Source: Notospermus geniculatus | Taxonomy: Eukaryota > Nemertea > Pilidiophora > Heteronemertea > Lineidae | DNA length: 64,000 nucleotides | Direction of reading: 5' to 3' | Assembly (NCBI GenBank): GCA_002633025.1 | Contig: NMRB01000138.1 | Location: 404,437 to 468,436, forward strand | Part shown: positions 44,701 to 53,981 of the stretch, piece by piece | Position numbering within the stretch: the stretch's first letter is position 1 | How the letters are laid out: each line of letters opens with the position of its first letter | The notes under the pieces: model-generated | Told to the model about the DNA's origin: nothing | Databases searched by the model: none | The model's input: the letters and a program-made list of their open reading frames with translations, nothing else | Translations under genes and position numbers: made by a program

Positions 44701-47666
44701 CGAATTCCACGCCGGTCTCCGTGAGACGACGAACGTTTGGCTTAATTTTGATGGACCCGTTCATTATGCAGTTGGGAAGGTCGTCGTTTAGCGTCGGGTG
44801 CTGAGAGTCGATGCCGTGCTTTGGTTTGATGCCGTAAAGTGCGTGGTCGAACCGCCAATTGACCTAAAAAAATAAAAAAAAATACATGTTCTATCTTCAT
44901 CATCTGAACTGGATGGCCCCATATCGAGTAGCTTCATCAATCATCATTCATCACAACTCACAACCTATTTATTGAATGAATGATGATATCCAATCATGAA
45001 GGAATCAAACCAACCTATTTTGTATGAATGATAATAATCATCTAAGATAAATCTATCTTATGCAGTAGTCTCACGCATACCCAGCGGAGGCGATCAACAG
45101 TCTTGTCCTTTCGTCAAAATCAATATTCTCCAAGCAGTGGACATAAAGTCCAATGAAATCGCCGGTATTGGAGCATGAAACAGTTTCAGCGATTATATTG
45201 CACATATAAGGTGAAATCGTATGACTTACATGTGGACACATTAGGCTATGTGCATTCTGATTCGTTAAGCCAGCAGCACACCAGGCGATATCGCATGCGA
45301 TTTACTCGCCAGCAAGCAAAATCGGCTGTTGACGCCAGGTGTGCGCTAGATGGCGATGCGTGGAATCTTCTCGCCAGCGATGATCATCAGTAACGAACAA
45401 CCAAAACCGATATCGCCTAGTCTGCGGTGGCTGGCGAGAACATCGGTGGCGATTTGCCCGCTTGCGATGTCGCCTGGTGTGCTGCTGTCTTTAATCGTCA
45501 CCGCAGGGTATATTACGACTGTTTTTTCTGATGAGCTAGAGCGTACTTTCGACGTGTCTCGCCCGTGTTCAGTCAAGCCTTTTACCTGGTATTCCGAAAC
45601 CCGCGATACGAACCCTGGCACCTTGCGGCGGAGAAGGTCAAAAACTCTTCTGTTTAACATAATATCAAGAGGAAGGCCTCCTACATATATACGATTACGA
45701 ATCCAGCCACCTGTTCTTGTGCTGACCAACACCTACAAATGAAATTGACGGATGCAAAAAACACCCAGCTTCGTTGGCCTACTCAGTCAAAAACTGTAAA
45801 TAACTGTATGATTTAGGAACTTCTTTTTTACGTAAAACTTCTTTTACGCGAGTAAATTGTGCACGAAGAGGTTCACTTTTTTTGCTTCTCCAATAGGAGC
45901 TGTCAGCAAGTTGACCAATAGGTGTCACTACGGCCCAATTCAATGCATATAGCAGACCCAGTCATTATTGATCGAGCAGCAATCACGTAGATTTTCCTGT
46001 ACATTGGTCCACTAGAACTTTGCTGCCATCTGTTGGCAATATGCCCGGCTGACTGCCCCTATTCCTTTTTTCGATATTTTCCGGCGCAACACCGATGTGG
46101 TCCAACGTTCCATCCTTTGACGAAACGAGAGGGGGACAATAGTAGACTTACGGTAAAAATTTCCAGAATTTCGTAAATTCGGATTTTACCTGTTTCGTAA
46201 TGCGACTCAGTTCTACTGCCACATCAAGGCCGGAGTTTCCGAAACCGATGACGAGGACTTTCTGGCCAGTATACTCTGTTGGATATTCGCGGTAATAGTG
46301 GGTATGCAGCCGCTTACCGAGGAAGCTCTCTTCACCTGTTTGAATAATTACAAAAATTTAAAAAAAAATAGGGGGGCGTAGGCCTACCCCTGGATCCGAC
46401 CCGGGAATCGACGGCTAGGGTAGCTCTCATACTTGCCTTCAAATTTCGCAATATGTGGCTTGGCATGGTGGCCAGTGCACAACAGCACTGCATCGAATTC
46501 CTCCTGTTGCTCCTCATCCGTCTGTCGATTTCTAGTGGTGACCTCCCATCGCCCAGTCTCATCGAAATTGTCGCACCTACTGACGCGCTCCACTTCTGTG
46601 CTGAAGTAAATGTGTTCTCCTGTTGGAAAGAAAAGAAATTCATCAAGTCGTACTGCATGTTTTTTGAACATCTCTTCAAGAGCAGACGGTGAGGTTCGGA
46701 ATACACCGAACGCGATATCGCGTGCGATAGGGCAACCCGCACGATTTTATGCTTTGGAAACCTTTGTTTGCGTGCAGTGCGGCGGAAAATAACAAAAACC
46801 TTTGCCGCACGCGTCAACACATCGCGTTCGGTGTATTCCTAGCCTGACTGCAAATCCTGCGTAAAGCTAGGCGCACATGTGCGGCAAATCTCGATGCGGT
46901 AGTGGTGTTTTTAAAGTTGACTGACCCAACGCTGTCGTCTCGTCATTTATCCGGGTCAGTCGACTTTAAAAACACCCCTGCCGCATCGAGATTTGCCGCA
47001 CATGTGCGCCTGGCTTTAGCTATAAAAGCCAACAGCACACCAGGCGATATCGCAAGCCATCAGCTCGCTACCGAGTCAAATCGGCTGTTGACGCCATGCA
47101 GGTGTGCGCTGGACTGGACACCGATGCTCGCCGATTATCAAACAATACCAAAACCGATATCGCCGAGTCTTCGGTGGCTGGCGAGAAGATCGGCATGGCA
47201 ATTCGATCGCGTACATGGACGACAAATCTCAATGCGGTGGGGATGTTTAAGTCGACTGACCAACACCGCTCGTTATTCGACCGGGTCAGCCGACTTTACA
47301 GCCCTATACCGCATTGATATTTGCCGCCCATGTGCCCTTGTGCGGTATAGGCTACTCACTGAGTCCGAATTCATCGGCGTACGATTTGAAGTACTTCAAT
47401 ATGTGCGAATGATTCATGAAGTTGGGAGCATCTTCAGAGATCGGGTAATCACTAAATGACATCATCTCCTTGCTCGTGTTGATGACAGTAGACTGCATGA
47501 CACACGCAACGTCTTTTTCTGCATTTGGTCGAAAATTCCAAAGTCCGCCTAGTTCTGATGTCTTCTCGTAACAGACTGGTTCCAAGCCCTCGTCGAGGCA
47601 GCATTTTATTGCCGCAAGGCCGCTCGCTCCTGCCCCTATTATGGCCACTCTCTTTTTGGAATTCAT
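41797..47666 (-). CDS. Flavin-containing monooxygenase
   Basis: Seven minus-strand exons join to 548 residues: 47360-47666, 46401-46619, 46190-46335, 45586-45732, 44459-44863, 42754-42919, 41797-42053. Phases agree; FMOs are usually 530-560 residues. The FAD-binding GAGASG is at 11-16 with ELGGLW after it. The FMO fingerprint FxGxxxHxxxY is [11 protein letters not shown] (180-190), the NADPH-binding GFGNSG is at 206-211, and ATGY is at 342-345. A C-terminal hydrophobic helix (about 526-545) is the ER anchor of microsomal FMOs. The enzyme oxygenates soft nucleophiles (N, S) of xenobiotics or metabolites with NADPH and O2; the specific substrate and isoform cannot be told. Exon 5 is present twice (43393-43797 and 44459-44863, 405 bases each) as is exon 7. 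The exon 2 donor (ccg g|gtcgga) is weak but gives the exact family spacing. Confidence 0.93.
42127..42361. mobile_element. Inverted-dimer retroelement fragment with 13-bp target duplication
   Basis: The insert is flanked by tcatacatggttg at 42114-42126 and 42362-42374; copy A has that word once, with no insert. Most of the insert is an almost perfect palindrome (42162-42367) with arms near 100 bases and a 3-base spacer. Each arm holds 'cctgaagaagaccccggttg' and 'gggtcgaaaattcgc'. It lies in FMO intron 6, 61 bases from exon 7. A Penelope-like or other retroelement 3' end copied in opposite orientations would fit. Confidence 0.8.
42933..43972. repeat. FMO exon 5 block, copy 1
   Basis: The block begins with 'atcattaaaaaagtgcgctt', carries exon 5 copy 1 (43393-43797, donor aag|gtatgt) and ends 'tatgaatgataataat' at an N (43973), after which copy 2 begins with the same first words. 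It holds a dispersed repeat at 43005-43100. Exon copies differ at about one silent position. Confidence 0.8.
43393..43797 (-). pseudogene. FMO exon 5, copy 1
   Basis: A 405-base exon encodes the same 135 residues as 44459-44863, from [11 protein letters not shown] to ARWAVRVFK, with intact splice sites. If both copies were spliced in, the protein would carry the segment twice, which no FMO does. It is therefore an alternative exon, a remnant, or the second haplotype. Its donor (gtatgt) is stronger than that of copy 2 (gtagta). Confidence 0.65.
43974..45038. repeat. FMO exon 5 block, copy 2
   Basis: This is the partner of 42933-43972. In place of the dispersed repeat's right half it has a 364-base self-complementary insertion (44081-44444) next to the exon. 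Confidence 0.8.
44081..44444. mobile_element. Fold-back-like insertion, ends AAGGTTACAC / GTGTAACC
   Basis: aaggttacac and gtgtaacc close the stretch, with 'aaaatcccggcgagaggtca' facing parts of 'ggtgtgaccgcaaaaa' and repeated 'acccgtgt' units inside. It is present only in copy 2 of the FMO exon 5 block and places a new donor context (aag|gtagta) at exon 5. Confidence 0.5.
45267..45493. mobile_element. CACACCAGGCGATATCGC fold-back MITE
   Basis: agccagcagcacaccaggcg faces cgcctggtgtgctgctgtct. Family blocks 'aaaatcggctgttgacgcca' and 'gcgatgcgtggaatcttctc' are present. It begins 93 bases after FMO exon 4 on the intron side. Confidence 0.75.
46864..47017. mobile_element. Fold-back MITE, GCGCACATGTGCGGCAAA family, copy 1
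   Basis: 'ggcgcacatgtgcggcaaat' faces 'atttgccgcacatgtgcgcc'; 'gactgacccaacgc' faces 'gggtcagtcgac'. It lies in FMO intron 1. Confidence 0.7.
47032..47200. mobile_element. CACACCAGGCGATATCGC fold-back MITE, truncated
   Basis: The left end 'agcacaccaggcgatatcgc' and family blocks 'aaatcggctgttgacgcc' and 'accaaaaccgatatcgccga' are present; the right end runs into the next fold-back copy at about 47208. Confidence 0.6.
47211..47342. mobile_element. Fold-back MITE, GCGGCAAA family, copy 2 (degenerate)
   Basis: 'acaaatctcaatgcggtggg' faces 'cgcattgatatttgccg'; 'gtcgactgacc' faces 'ggtcagccgac'. It ends 18 bases before the 3' end of FMO exon 1. Confidence 0.55.
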
Positions 47667-47749
47667 CCTGTAAAATGTTTTGATGGTCGGGATTAGGTAT
47701 TAAAATTCCGCTGCAGCGATCAGATGCCAATTCCATAAAAGCATTCTAT

Positions 47750-48254
47750 GCCACCCTAACACTTGCACGATTTTTGTCCCGCAATGCCGCGCAATGCGTC
47801 GTGGCAAGGCGTGCCATTTCGGTGAAGCCGTGTTTTCGCCCTGTTCGCATAAGTTACGCACTGTCTACGCAATGCTCGGCGACTTGTTTACGCATAGGTT
47901 CGTGCATTGTTGATGTCTACGGTACCGCATTGTCCCGCAATGTCACGCACGACACGCATAGTTCCCGCTCTCTTCCCGCATCGCCCATACGACTTCGCGC
48001 ATTGACACGCACCGTCGGCAGTATTCGCGCCGAGTTCCCGCAGTGTTCACGCATGGTTCACGCAAGTGGCACGCACATGGCACGAACATTGATGCGTGCC
48101 GAATTTTTGAACATTTCAAAATTCTCTCTACGACATGGCACGCAGCCCCGCACCCTTCACACACTCCTCACGCTCGTTCCCTAGGACTTTAATCATCGGC
48201 ACGCCGAAGTGCGCGCCATTGCGGGAACGAAAATCGTGCAAGTGTCAGGGTGGC
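47750..48254. mobile_element. 505-base fold-back element rich in CGCA/CGTG words
   Basis: gccaccctaacacttgcacg faces cgtgcaagtgtcagggtggc. Between the ends, 'cgcaatg', 'cgcattg', 'cacgcac' and 'gttcccgca' recur densely over 400 bases. It begins about 84 bases upstream of the FMO start codon, in the promoter position. Confidence 0.65.
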
Positions 48255-49017
48255 TTAAGCCTAGTTGGTTGCTAACTTCGTTCCATCTCTAGTTCCATAA
48301 ATCTATTCTTTAAAGCAGTTCAAAGTACCGCAGAGGTAACATCAGCACCTGTTACATCTGAGATGCTAGGCCTATGTTCGGCCCCATGAAACCAAGTTCT
48401 CAACATTGGTGATCGAAGATCTTATTTCAGATTAATGCCATGTCCATTACGGTACGTCAGAGCTCGAGGTTAACGGGTCAAACAGTAATTCTAATTAATA
48501 TTGATGTGTATAACTTTGATTTTATATTGCCATGAAGGTGAGAGGTGAAGGTCAGCGTCAGCGTCTATGCACCGAGTGTACCCACCCGTCTTTCAGATAA
48601 TTCTTAGGGTCAGACTATGTAAAGGTTATAATATTGAGTTACTCGTACATGTATGAACTTCCACAGAACACTGACGTCAGTGGGTTGCGTGGTGAAATTC
48701 AAGGATAACAATTAATAATAATTATTAGCTATGTACATTGTATATTATAACCTGCTACGGGTTTGCCTGCTTGCATGTCCTGTAGTATCGGGAGAATTTT
48801 TTGTCGTGAAGGAAAAGTCATGTTGTTTGTTCATGTCCGCTTTGGGCTTTATAACACGGATATTCAACTTTATTCAATGAATGGCTATTTACACTGTAGA
48901 TACCGCACATTGGTTCATTGGTAGGTTCCCCAATACTACAGTCGTAAACATGTGGGTGGATCTTTTTATACGATCAAGTTCCTGTTCGAGTACATGATCT
49001 ACAGCATTTATGTACGT

Positions 49018-49450
49018 ACGACCGTCCACTGGACAGAAAAGTTGAGCCCTGTCATTCATTGGACGTGTAAGTCATTCAGTTATCGTCCACTGGACGTTAA
49101 AACTCATTTTGTAACCGTCCACTGGACGTATAAGAAAGTCCTTTTGTAACCGTCCACTGGACGTTAAAACTCCTTTTGTAACCGTCCACTGGACGTTAAA
49201 AGTCCTTTGTAACCGTCCACTGGACGTTAAAACTCATTTTGTAACCGTCCACTGGACGTATAAGAAAGTCCTTTTGTAACCGTCCACTGGACGTAAAAAC
49301 TTTTGTAACCGTATACTGGATGTTTAAACTCCTTTTGTAACCGTCCACTGGACGTAAATGTTACCGTCCACTGGACGTAAAAAGTTGTTTTGTTATCGTC
49401 GATTGGATGTAAAAGGTTGTTCTGTTACCGTCCGCTGGATATTAAAAGTC
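49018..49450. repeat. Minisatellite with CGTCCACTGGACG core
   Basis: About 13 units of 27-36 bases each carry the near-palindromic core cgtccactggacg, joined by spacers such as 'ttaaaactccttttgtaac' or 'tataagaaagtccttttg'. Units near the edges are degenerate (gtatactgga, gtcgattgga). Confidence 0.85.
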
Positions 49451-49453
49451 GTT

Positions 49454-49608
49454 AAGCCAAGCGCACATTTGCGGCAAAACTCAATGGAGTAGGGGTGTTT
49501 TTTTAATCGACTGACCCGGCTGAATGACGAGTCGACAGCGTGGGTCAGTCGACTTCAAGAACAACACCCCTACCGCACTGAGTTTTGCCGCAAATGTGCG
49601 CTTGGCCT
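49454..49608. mobile_element. Fold-back MITE, GCGCACATTTGCGGCAAA family, copy 3
   Basis: agccaagcgcacatttgcgg faces ccgcaaatgtgcgcttggcc. TTA is found at both ends. It directly abuts the minisatellite. Inner 'atcgactgacccg' faces 'gggtcagtcgact', as in copies 1 and 2. Confidence 0.75.
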
Positions 49609-50394
49609 TAGTCTGTTACTGTCCACTGGTCATGTAAGCATGGCTTCCTAAAACTTTAAACATATGTAAAGGTACAAGCTCCCGCTGAAACATCGGAAAC
49701 CATTGACATCGATCCGATGTCCCTTTCTTGCTTAAAAATGATTGACGTTTTTAAAAAGCGATGGCGACAGTTTTTTTAAAAACATTGAGCAGAAAATGCC
49801 GTAACTGGCGCTCAGCTGTCGAACCAATTTCAGTAATTTCTGTTCGCCCAAATTTACAGTAGGCCAGTCGAAAATCAGTTTTTTCAACTTCTATTTTGAC
49901 ATTCTGTTGTTACCTTTTCGCTTCCAAAGTGGCTATCGTATCCGGCACAAAGTTTGCATTTTATAAAATCCCTTTTGGGCGCCTGCTCTGTGGGAAATTT
50001 TACCCAAATAAACCACGAACGCGTGCCTGTTTGAAAAAAGACAAAACAAATAAATTAAGAGTTGGCCTACCTTTCAAAACAGGAATTTTCTGCCAAGATA
50101 AAAATCGGAAAATTAGTCACGAATTATAAATGTATAATTGCGTTTTGTTTTCCGATGTTGTCACTTCCAGAGAGATGCCAGTGTACAGTGTAGCGAAGGT
50201 CCCCACTTACAGACCTCCTGTCACGAAATTGCCGACACAAATTGGAGAGGTAGCGATGATTATATTGAGATTGAATATGTAATCAATCAAAAACGAGATT
50301 TGGGTCGCCCACCTTTGATTGGCTTAAAAATTTGGGGTTGATTAAGAGCATTGTGTGGAATGCTCAGGGTAACTGCCTGTGGAGGGTCCACGCG

Positions 50395-50500
50395 CCGTAT
50401 TCATAAAACTACTTAAGTCTAAGTGTGATACTTATCTTTTGTGCTGAACAAAGAATAAGTGTCATACTTAGACTTAAGTAGTTTTATGAATACGGGGCCA
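50395..50500. mobile_element. Fold-back element, CCGTATTCATAAAACTACTT
   Basis: ccgtattcataaaactactt faces aagtagttttatgaatacgg exactly, and the arms continue through 'aagtctaagtgtgatactta'. The right end reads ggggcc. No target duplication could be fixed. Confidence 0.7.
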
Positions 50501-51335
50501 GGAAGGGATACCTACCTCGCTCTTAAAACATCAGACTTTTAACAGTGACGTGGTTATTAAAAAATGTAGGCCAACCGGTAAATGTACATGTACATGTATC
50601 ATGAACGTACGCTCCTCGAATATCATTTCCTTATCATCATTTTCGAGGGTCATCATAGGATAAATCCTTATCCCTTATCTTCGATGATAAGGTGATATAC
50701 TATGTCATGGCAAGCACATTCCAATGTGAACCACAAGACTCGACATACTAGTATATGAGTGTTCGTACATATACGTATACAGGCGGACAGTTCCTAGGCC
50801 CGCAATGCGCTGACATCATACATAATTGCACGTAGGCCTTTTGTATTTAATGACATCAGAAATATGTAACGCGGTATTTCTAGTGACATGTATCGAATTC
50901 TCAAGGTTAAAAAGAGGTCACGCGAGTGGATAATATCGGAAGGCCATCAATCACACTTGCGCAATAATTATGTTTTACGTTAATTAATGTGTGCGTGATG
51001 CTCATACACTCATTCCTCATCACCAGTATTCTACTGTTTCCAAGGCCCGCCAAAACACGGTCAGATTTTTCATCAAATTTTCTGAATATCAAGTGCTCAA
51101 TAAAGGCCTACATGCGGGTTTATACACTGAAGCCCTCATATGCCCTGAATCTGATTTTTCCAAAAATTGGATGAAAAATTTGATCGTGTTCGGCGGCCCC
51201 TGGCTGAACCGTCCACGGTCTCATAATCTGCCTGTTAGATGGCGCTTCAGAGTTTTGGGACAGGTGATGACGCGTAATAGGCCTACTAATTACGTCGAGG
51301 CAAAGCTGCCTTTACCAACTTTGTTTCTAGATCAG

Positions 51336-52010
51336 GGCCTATGGCAAGCGGATTGTCCAGTTATTCAAAAAACCTATATTTTTGCAATAAAACTTAGTTT
51401 TATGCTCATAAAACTTAGTTTTTGTGGAGAAAATATAGGTTTTTTGAAAAAAACTAAGTTTTTTTGCCCGAAAAACCTGGTTTTTTGCATAAAACTTATA
51501 TTTTTACAAAAAAACTGTTTTTTTGCAATAAAACTAAGTTTTATGCTCATAAATATAGGTTTTTCAATCATCAGCATAAAACTTAGTTTTTTGTCTAAAA
51601 ATGTTAGTTTTTCGGCAATAACTGGACAAATAGCCAAAAAAACCTATATTTATGCTTAAAAAACCTGGTTTTATACAAAAAACTTAGTTTTTCTTCAATA
51701 AAACCAGTATTTTTTTGCAAAAATATAGTTTTTTTGAATAACTGGACAAACGGCGTATATGGCAAGCGGATTGTCCAGTTGTTCAAAAAACCAATATTTT
51801 TGCAAAAAAACTTAGTTTTATGCTCATAAAACTTAGTTTTTGTGGAGAAAATATAGGTTTTTTTGAAAATAGCCAAAAAACCTATATTTATGCTTAAAAA
51901 ACCTGGTTTTACATGTATACAAAAAACTTAGTTTTTCTTCAATAAAACCAGTATTTTTGGAGAAAATATAGGCTTTTTGAATAACTGGACAATCCGCTTG
52001 CCATAAGGGC
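51336..52010. mobile_element. AT-rich palindrome-within-palindrome array
   Basis: Ends gggcctatggcaagcggatt and aatccgcttgccataagggc are inverted. The inside is made almost wholly of short self-complementary words (aaactaagttt, aaacctatattt, aatataggttt, aaaaccagg/cctggtttt) in both orientations. An inner copy of the terminal segment (tggcaagcggattgtccagt) occurs at 51758-51777, so the element looks partly duplicated. Frames through it give repetitive KLSF-type peptides that I regard as artefacts. Confidence 0.75.
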
Positions 52011-52060
52011 CGACCGCACAGAAAGAAAGCACTATCGGACTTTCTGTGCGGTCGGCCCTG
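52007..52060. mobile_element. Short hairpin AGGGCCGACCGCACAGAAAG
   Basis: agggccgaccgcacagaaag faces ctttctgtgcggtcggccct exactly with a 14-base loop. It sits in or at the right end of the AT-rich palindrome above; removing the hairpin arms restores 'ccataggccctgatc', the inverse of that element's left flank. Confidence 0.7.
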
Positions 52061-52125
52061 ATCGCAGAAGTTTTATAAGCTCTGGGGAGGAGGTTACACT
52101 TTGTTCCAGTAATGTTCAACACGAT

Positions 52126-52344
52126 GGGCCGATTTTTTAAACGATAGTTAAGGTAAACCGCGGTTTAACCATCGGCTTTTCTGACAAACCGTGAATTAAC
52201 CAAAGTAAACCTTTTGACTTTCAGAATGTTTGGCTATCAACGATTCATAAAATCGAAAAATTCACTTCGATTAACAAACAGTTTGTCAGCTGAGGGTTAA
52301 TGAAACCCGATGGTTATCTTAGCCATCGTTTAAAAAATCGGCCC
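52126..52344. mobile_element. GGGCC-end fold-back element with GAT target duplication
   Basis: gggccgattttttaaacgat faces atcgtttaaaaaatcggccc exactly. GAT is at 52123-52125 and 52345-52347. Arms continue with 'ggtaaaccgcggtttaacc' and 'gatggtta' blocks. Confidence 0.8.
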
Positions 52345-53148
52345 GATCTCGACCAATGCACACTCAGGATCATCATGCAACGGGGTAGGCCTATTGTGCA
52401 GCGTCTGACTCCACCTCCAGATGTGCGAACCATTGAGCGGACAAGCGGCTGACTATTACGTCATCACTGGCCAATACCGTCGAATGCCAGACCGTGGGAG
52501 CCAATCAAATTCGTTGACTAGAAATGTTCAAAAATGAAGTTGCTGTTTATCACGATATTCTTATAGAAATGTTCAAACGTTATATTCTACTTGAAGGTTA
52601 ATCCTGTGAGAGCAAAACAGCGCAGAAAACTATCATGTCGAGAAGCAGCCTACCTACCTTACGGAAATAATGGGAACAGTGATCTCTGCACAATCGACAC
52701 GAATGAACATCCCATTCCGTCATGTCACCACATATGTCGTCAGCGGCTTTTCTCGACATGACCAAGGCCTATAATCCCCGCAAATTACCATGTCGGAAAA
52801 AAGGTATCAATCAAAAGTTCAATTCATAGCATACTTGTATATAAAAGTTACAAAAAAAGTCTTGAATGACTGTTTATCTCAAATAATTGCATTGGGAAGA
52901 CCAACAAGCAAACGCTGAGATGTTCAACAAAGACGATTTTATTGAACATTCAAAGGAGTAGGCCTCGCTGGCCTTTAGGAACAATTTACCAGTATTGCGT
53001 GCTGAGAAAGAACAAGCCTTTCGGCGACATGGTTCACTAGAGGTTGATGAACGGCTGTGGGAAAGTCAGTGTGTGTTCAATGAGTGTGGGGAATAGTCAG
53101 GAAAGATCGTCTGTTTCGCAGCACATCATCTGCACGGACTCATTCGCG

Positions 53149-53234
53149 TGACGTCATCCTATGACGTCACAGTTATCGTGACTGTGACGTCACGGTTATG
53201 ACGTCACTATGACGTCACAGTTCTCGTGACGTCA
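53149..53234. promoter_or_regulatory. Array of six CRE palindromes (TGACGTCA)
   Basis: Perfect TGACGTCA octamers start at 53149, 53162, 53185, 53199, 53210 and 53227. This is the consensus site for CREB/ATF bZIP dimers. The array lies about 0.7 kb upstream of a candidate plus-strand first exon (53925) and far from both annotated minus-strand starts. It could be a cAMP-responsive promoter or enhancer, or a short tandem repeat that happens to have this unit; spacing (11-23) is irregular, which favours sites over a simple satellite. Confidence 0.6.
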
Positions 53235-53924
53235 TATTAAACTTTCGAATCCTTGGTAACGACAAAAAATGGCGTAGCTGCTATACCCTCGTACGCATGT
53301 GCTTCAAGGTAGTTTTTCTCCCAAATGATGACAAATACTTGTTATTTCGGCGTGATCAACGAAAAGAAGCTTTGTTATCAATTGTATATTGTTATATTTA
53401 CATATCAAGGGAATGAAATATCTTCTTCAGAAATTAGAGCGGAAACGGCCAAAAATAGCCTTTTCCAAGCTCTCAAATTGCTAATATCTAAAAAAATAGG
53501 CCACAATATTTGCCAAATACCACGCAGACACGGGTTTATTATACAAAAATCATACCCTACAAATTTCAGCTCAAAAGGTTATACCACAGCTGAGAAAATC
53601 CGCGAACATTAACCGTGACAGAAAATCAAGGATGAAAATAATGGTCACTCTAGTGAACCAATAATGGTCACTCTAGTGAACCAAAAATACATGATAGCAA
53701 TTCAAACATAGCAGACCAAACATGTTTGAATGACGTCACGCCGCATCTACAGGATGCAAATTTGCAATCAGGTGCGGCGGCTGACGCACCGTGTGCGTTG
53801 AAAGGATGCTGAGACAAAAAACTCATGGAGGAGGCAACGTCGGAGACAAAATTGCACTCGTGTGCGGCTGGGTTTATAGGCCTGCTTTACGATCTTTTCT
53901 TTTCAGAAGATTATTACAGCAGAA

Positions 53925-53981
53925 ATGGCTGTGCTTGTTTTTCCAGCATTGGCTGTGGGGAATATCATTAACATTTTACAG
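53925..53981 (+). CDS. Candidate first coding exon, gene unknown
   Basis: An ATG in good context (gaaATGG) opens 19 codons reading MAVLVFPALAVGNIINILQ to a donor cag|gtaggg at phase 0. An acceptor-like 'tcttttcttttcag' lies 19 bases before the ATG, so the exon may carry the end of a 5' untranslated region. The words PALAVGN weakly resemble the PAVSVGN start of proteasome assembly chaperone 2 (PSMG2), but I found no second exon in the window, so the identity is not claimed. Confidence 0.3.

Larger units (their letters stand above)
47667..53924. other. Intergenic region upstream of FMO, repeat-rich
   Basis: No confident gene lies here. It should hold the FMO promoter (just above 47666). Named repeats within it are a 505-base fold-back (47750-48254), a minisatellite (49018-49450), fold-backs at 49454-49608, 50395-50500, 51336-52010 and 52126-52344, and a CRE array (53149-53234). 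Confidence 0.5.

Noticed and set aside
46384-46671. FMO exon 2 read to the stop codon at 46384
   Set aside because: Reading through gives RIQG and stop; the donor at 46400 gives the exact FxGxxxHxxxY spacing with exon 3.
49018-49450. CRISPR-like array
   Set aside because: Units have degenerate repeats and near-identical 'spacers'; this is a eukaryotic minisatellite.
51374-51876. Open frames giving KLSF/KKPIF repeats
   Set aside because: They are translations of the AT-rich palindromic array and appear on both strands.
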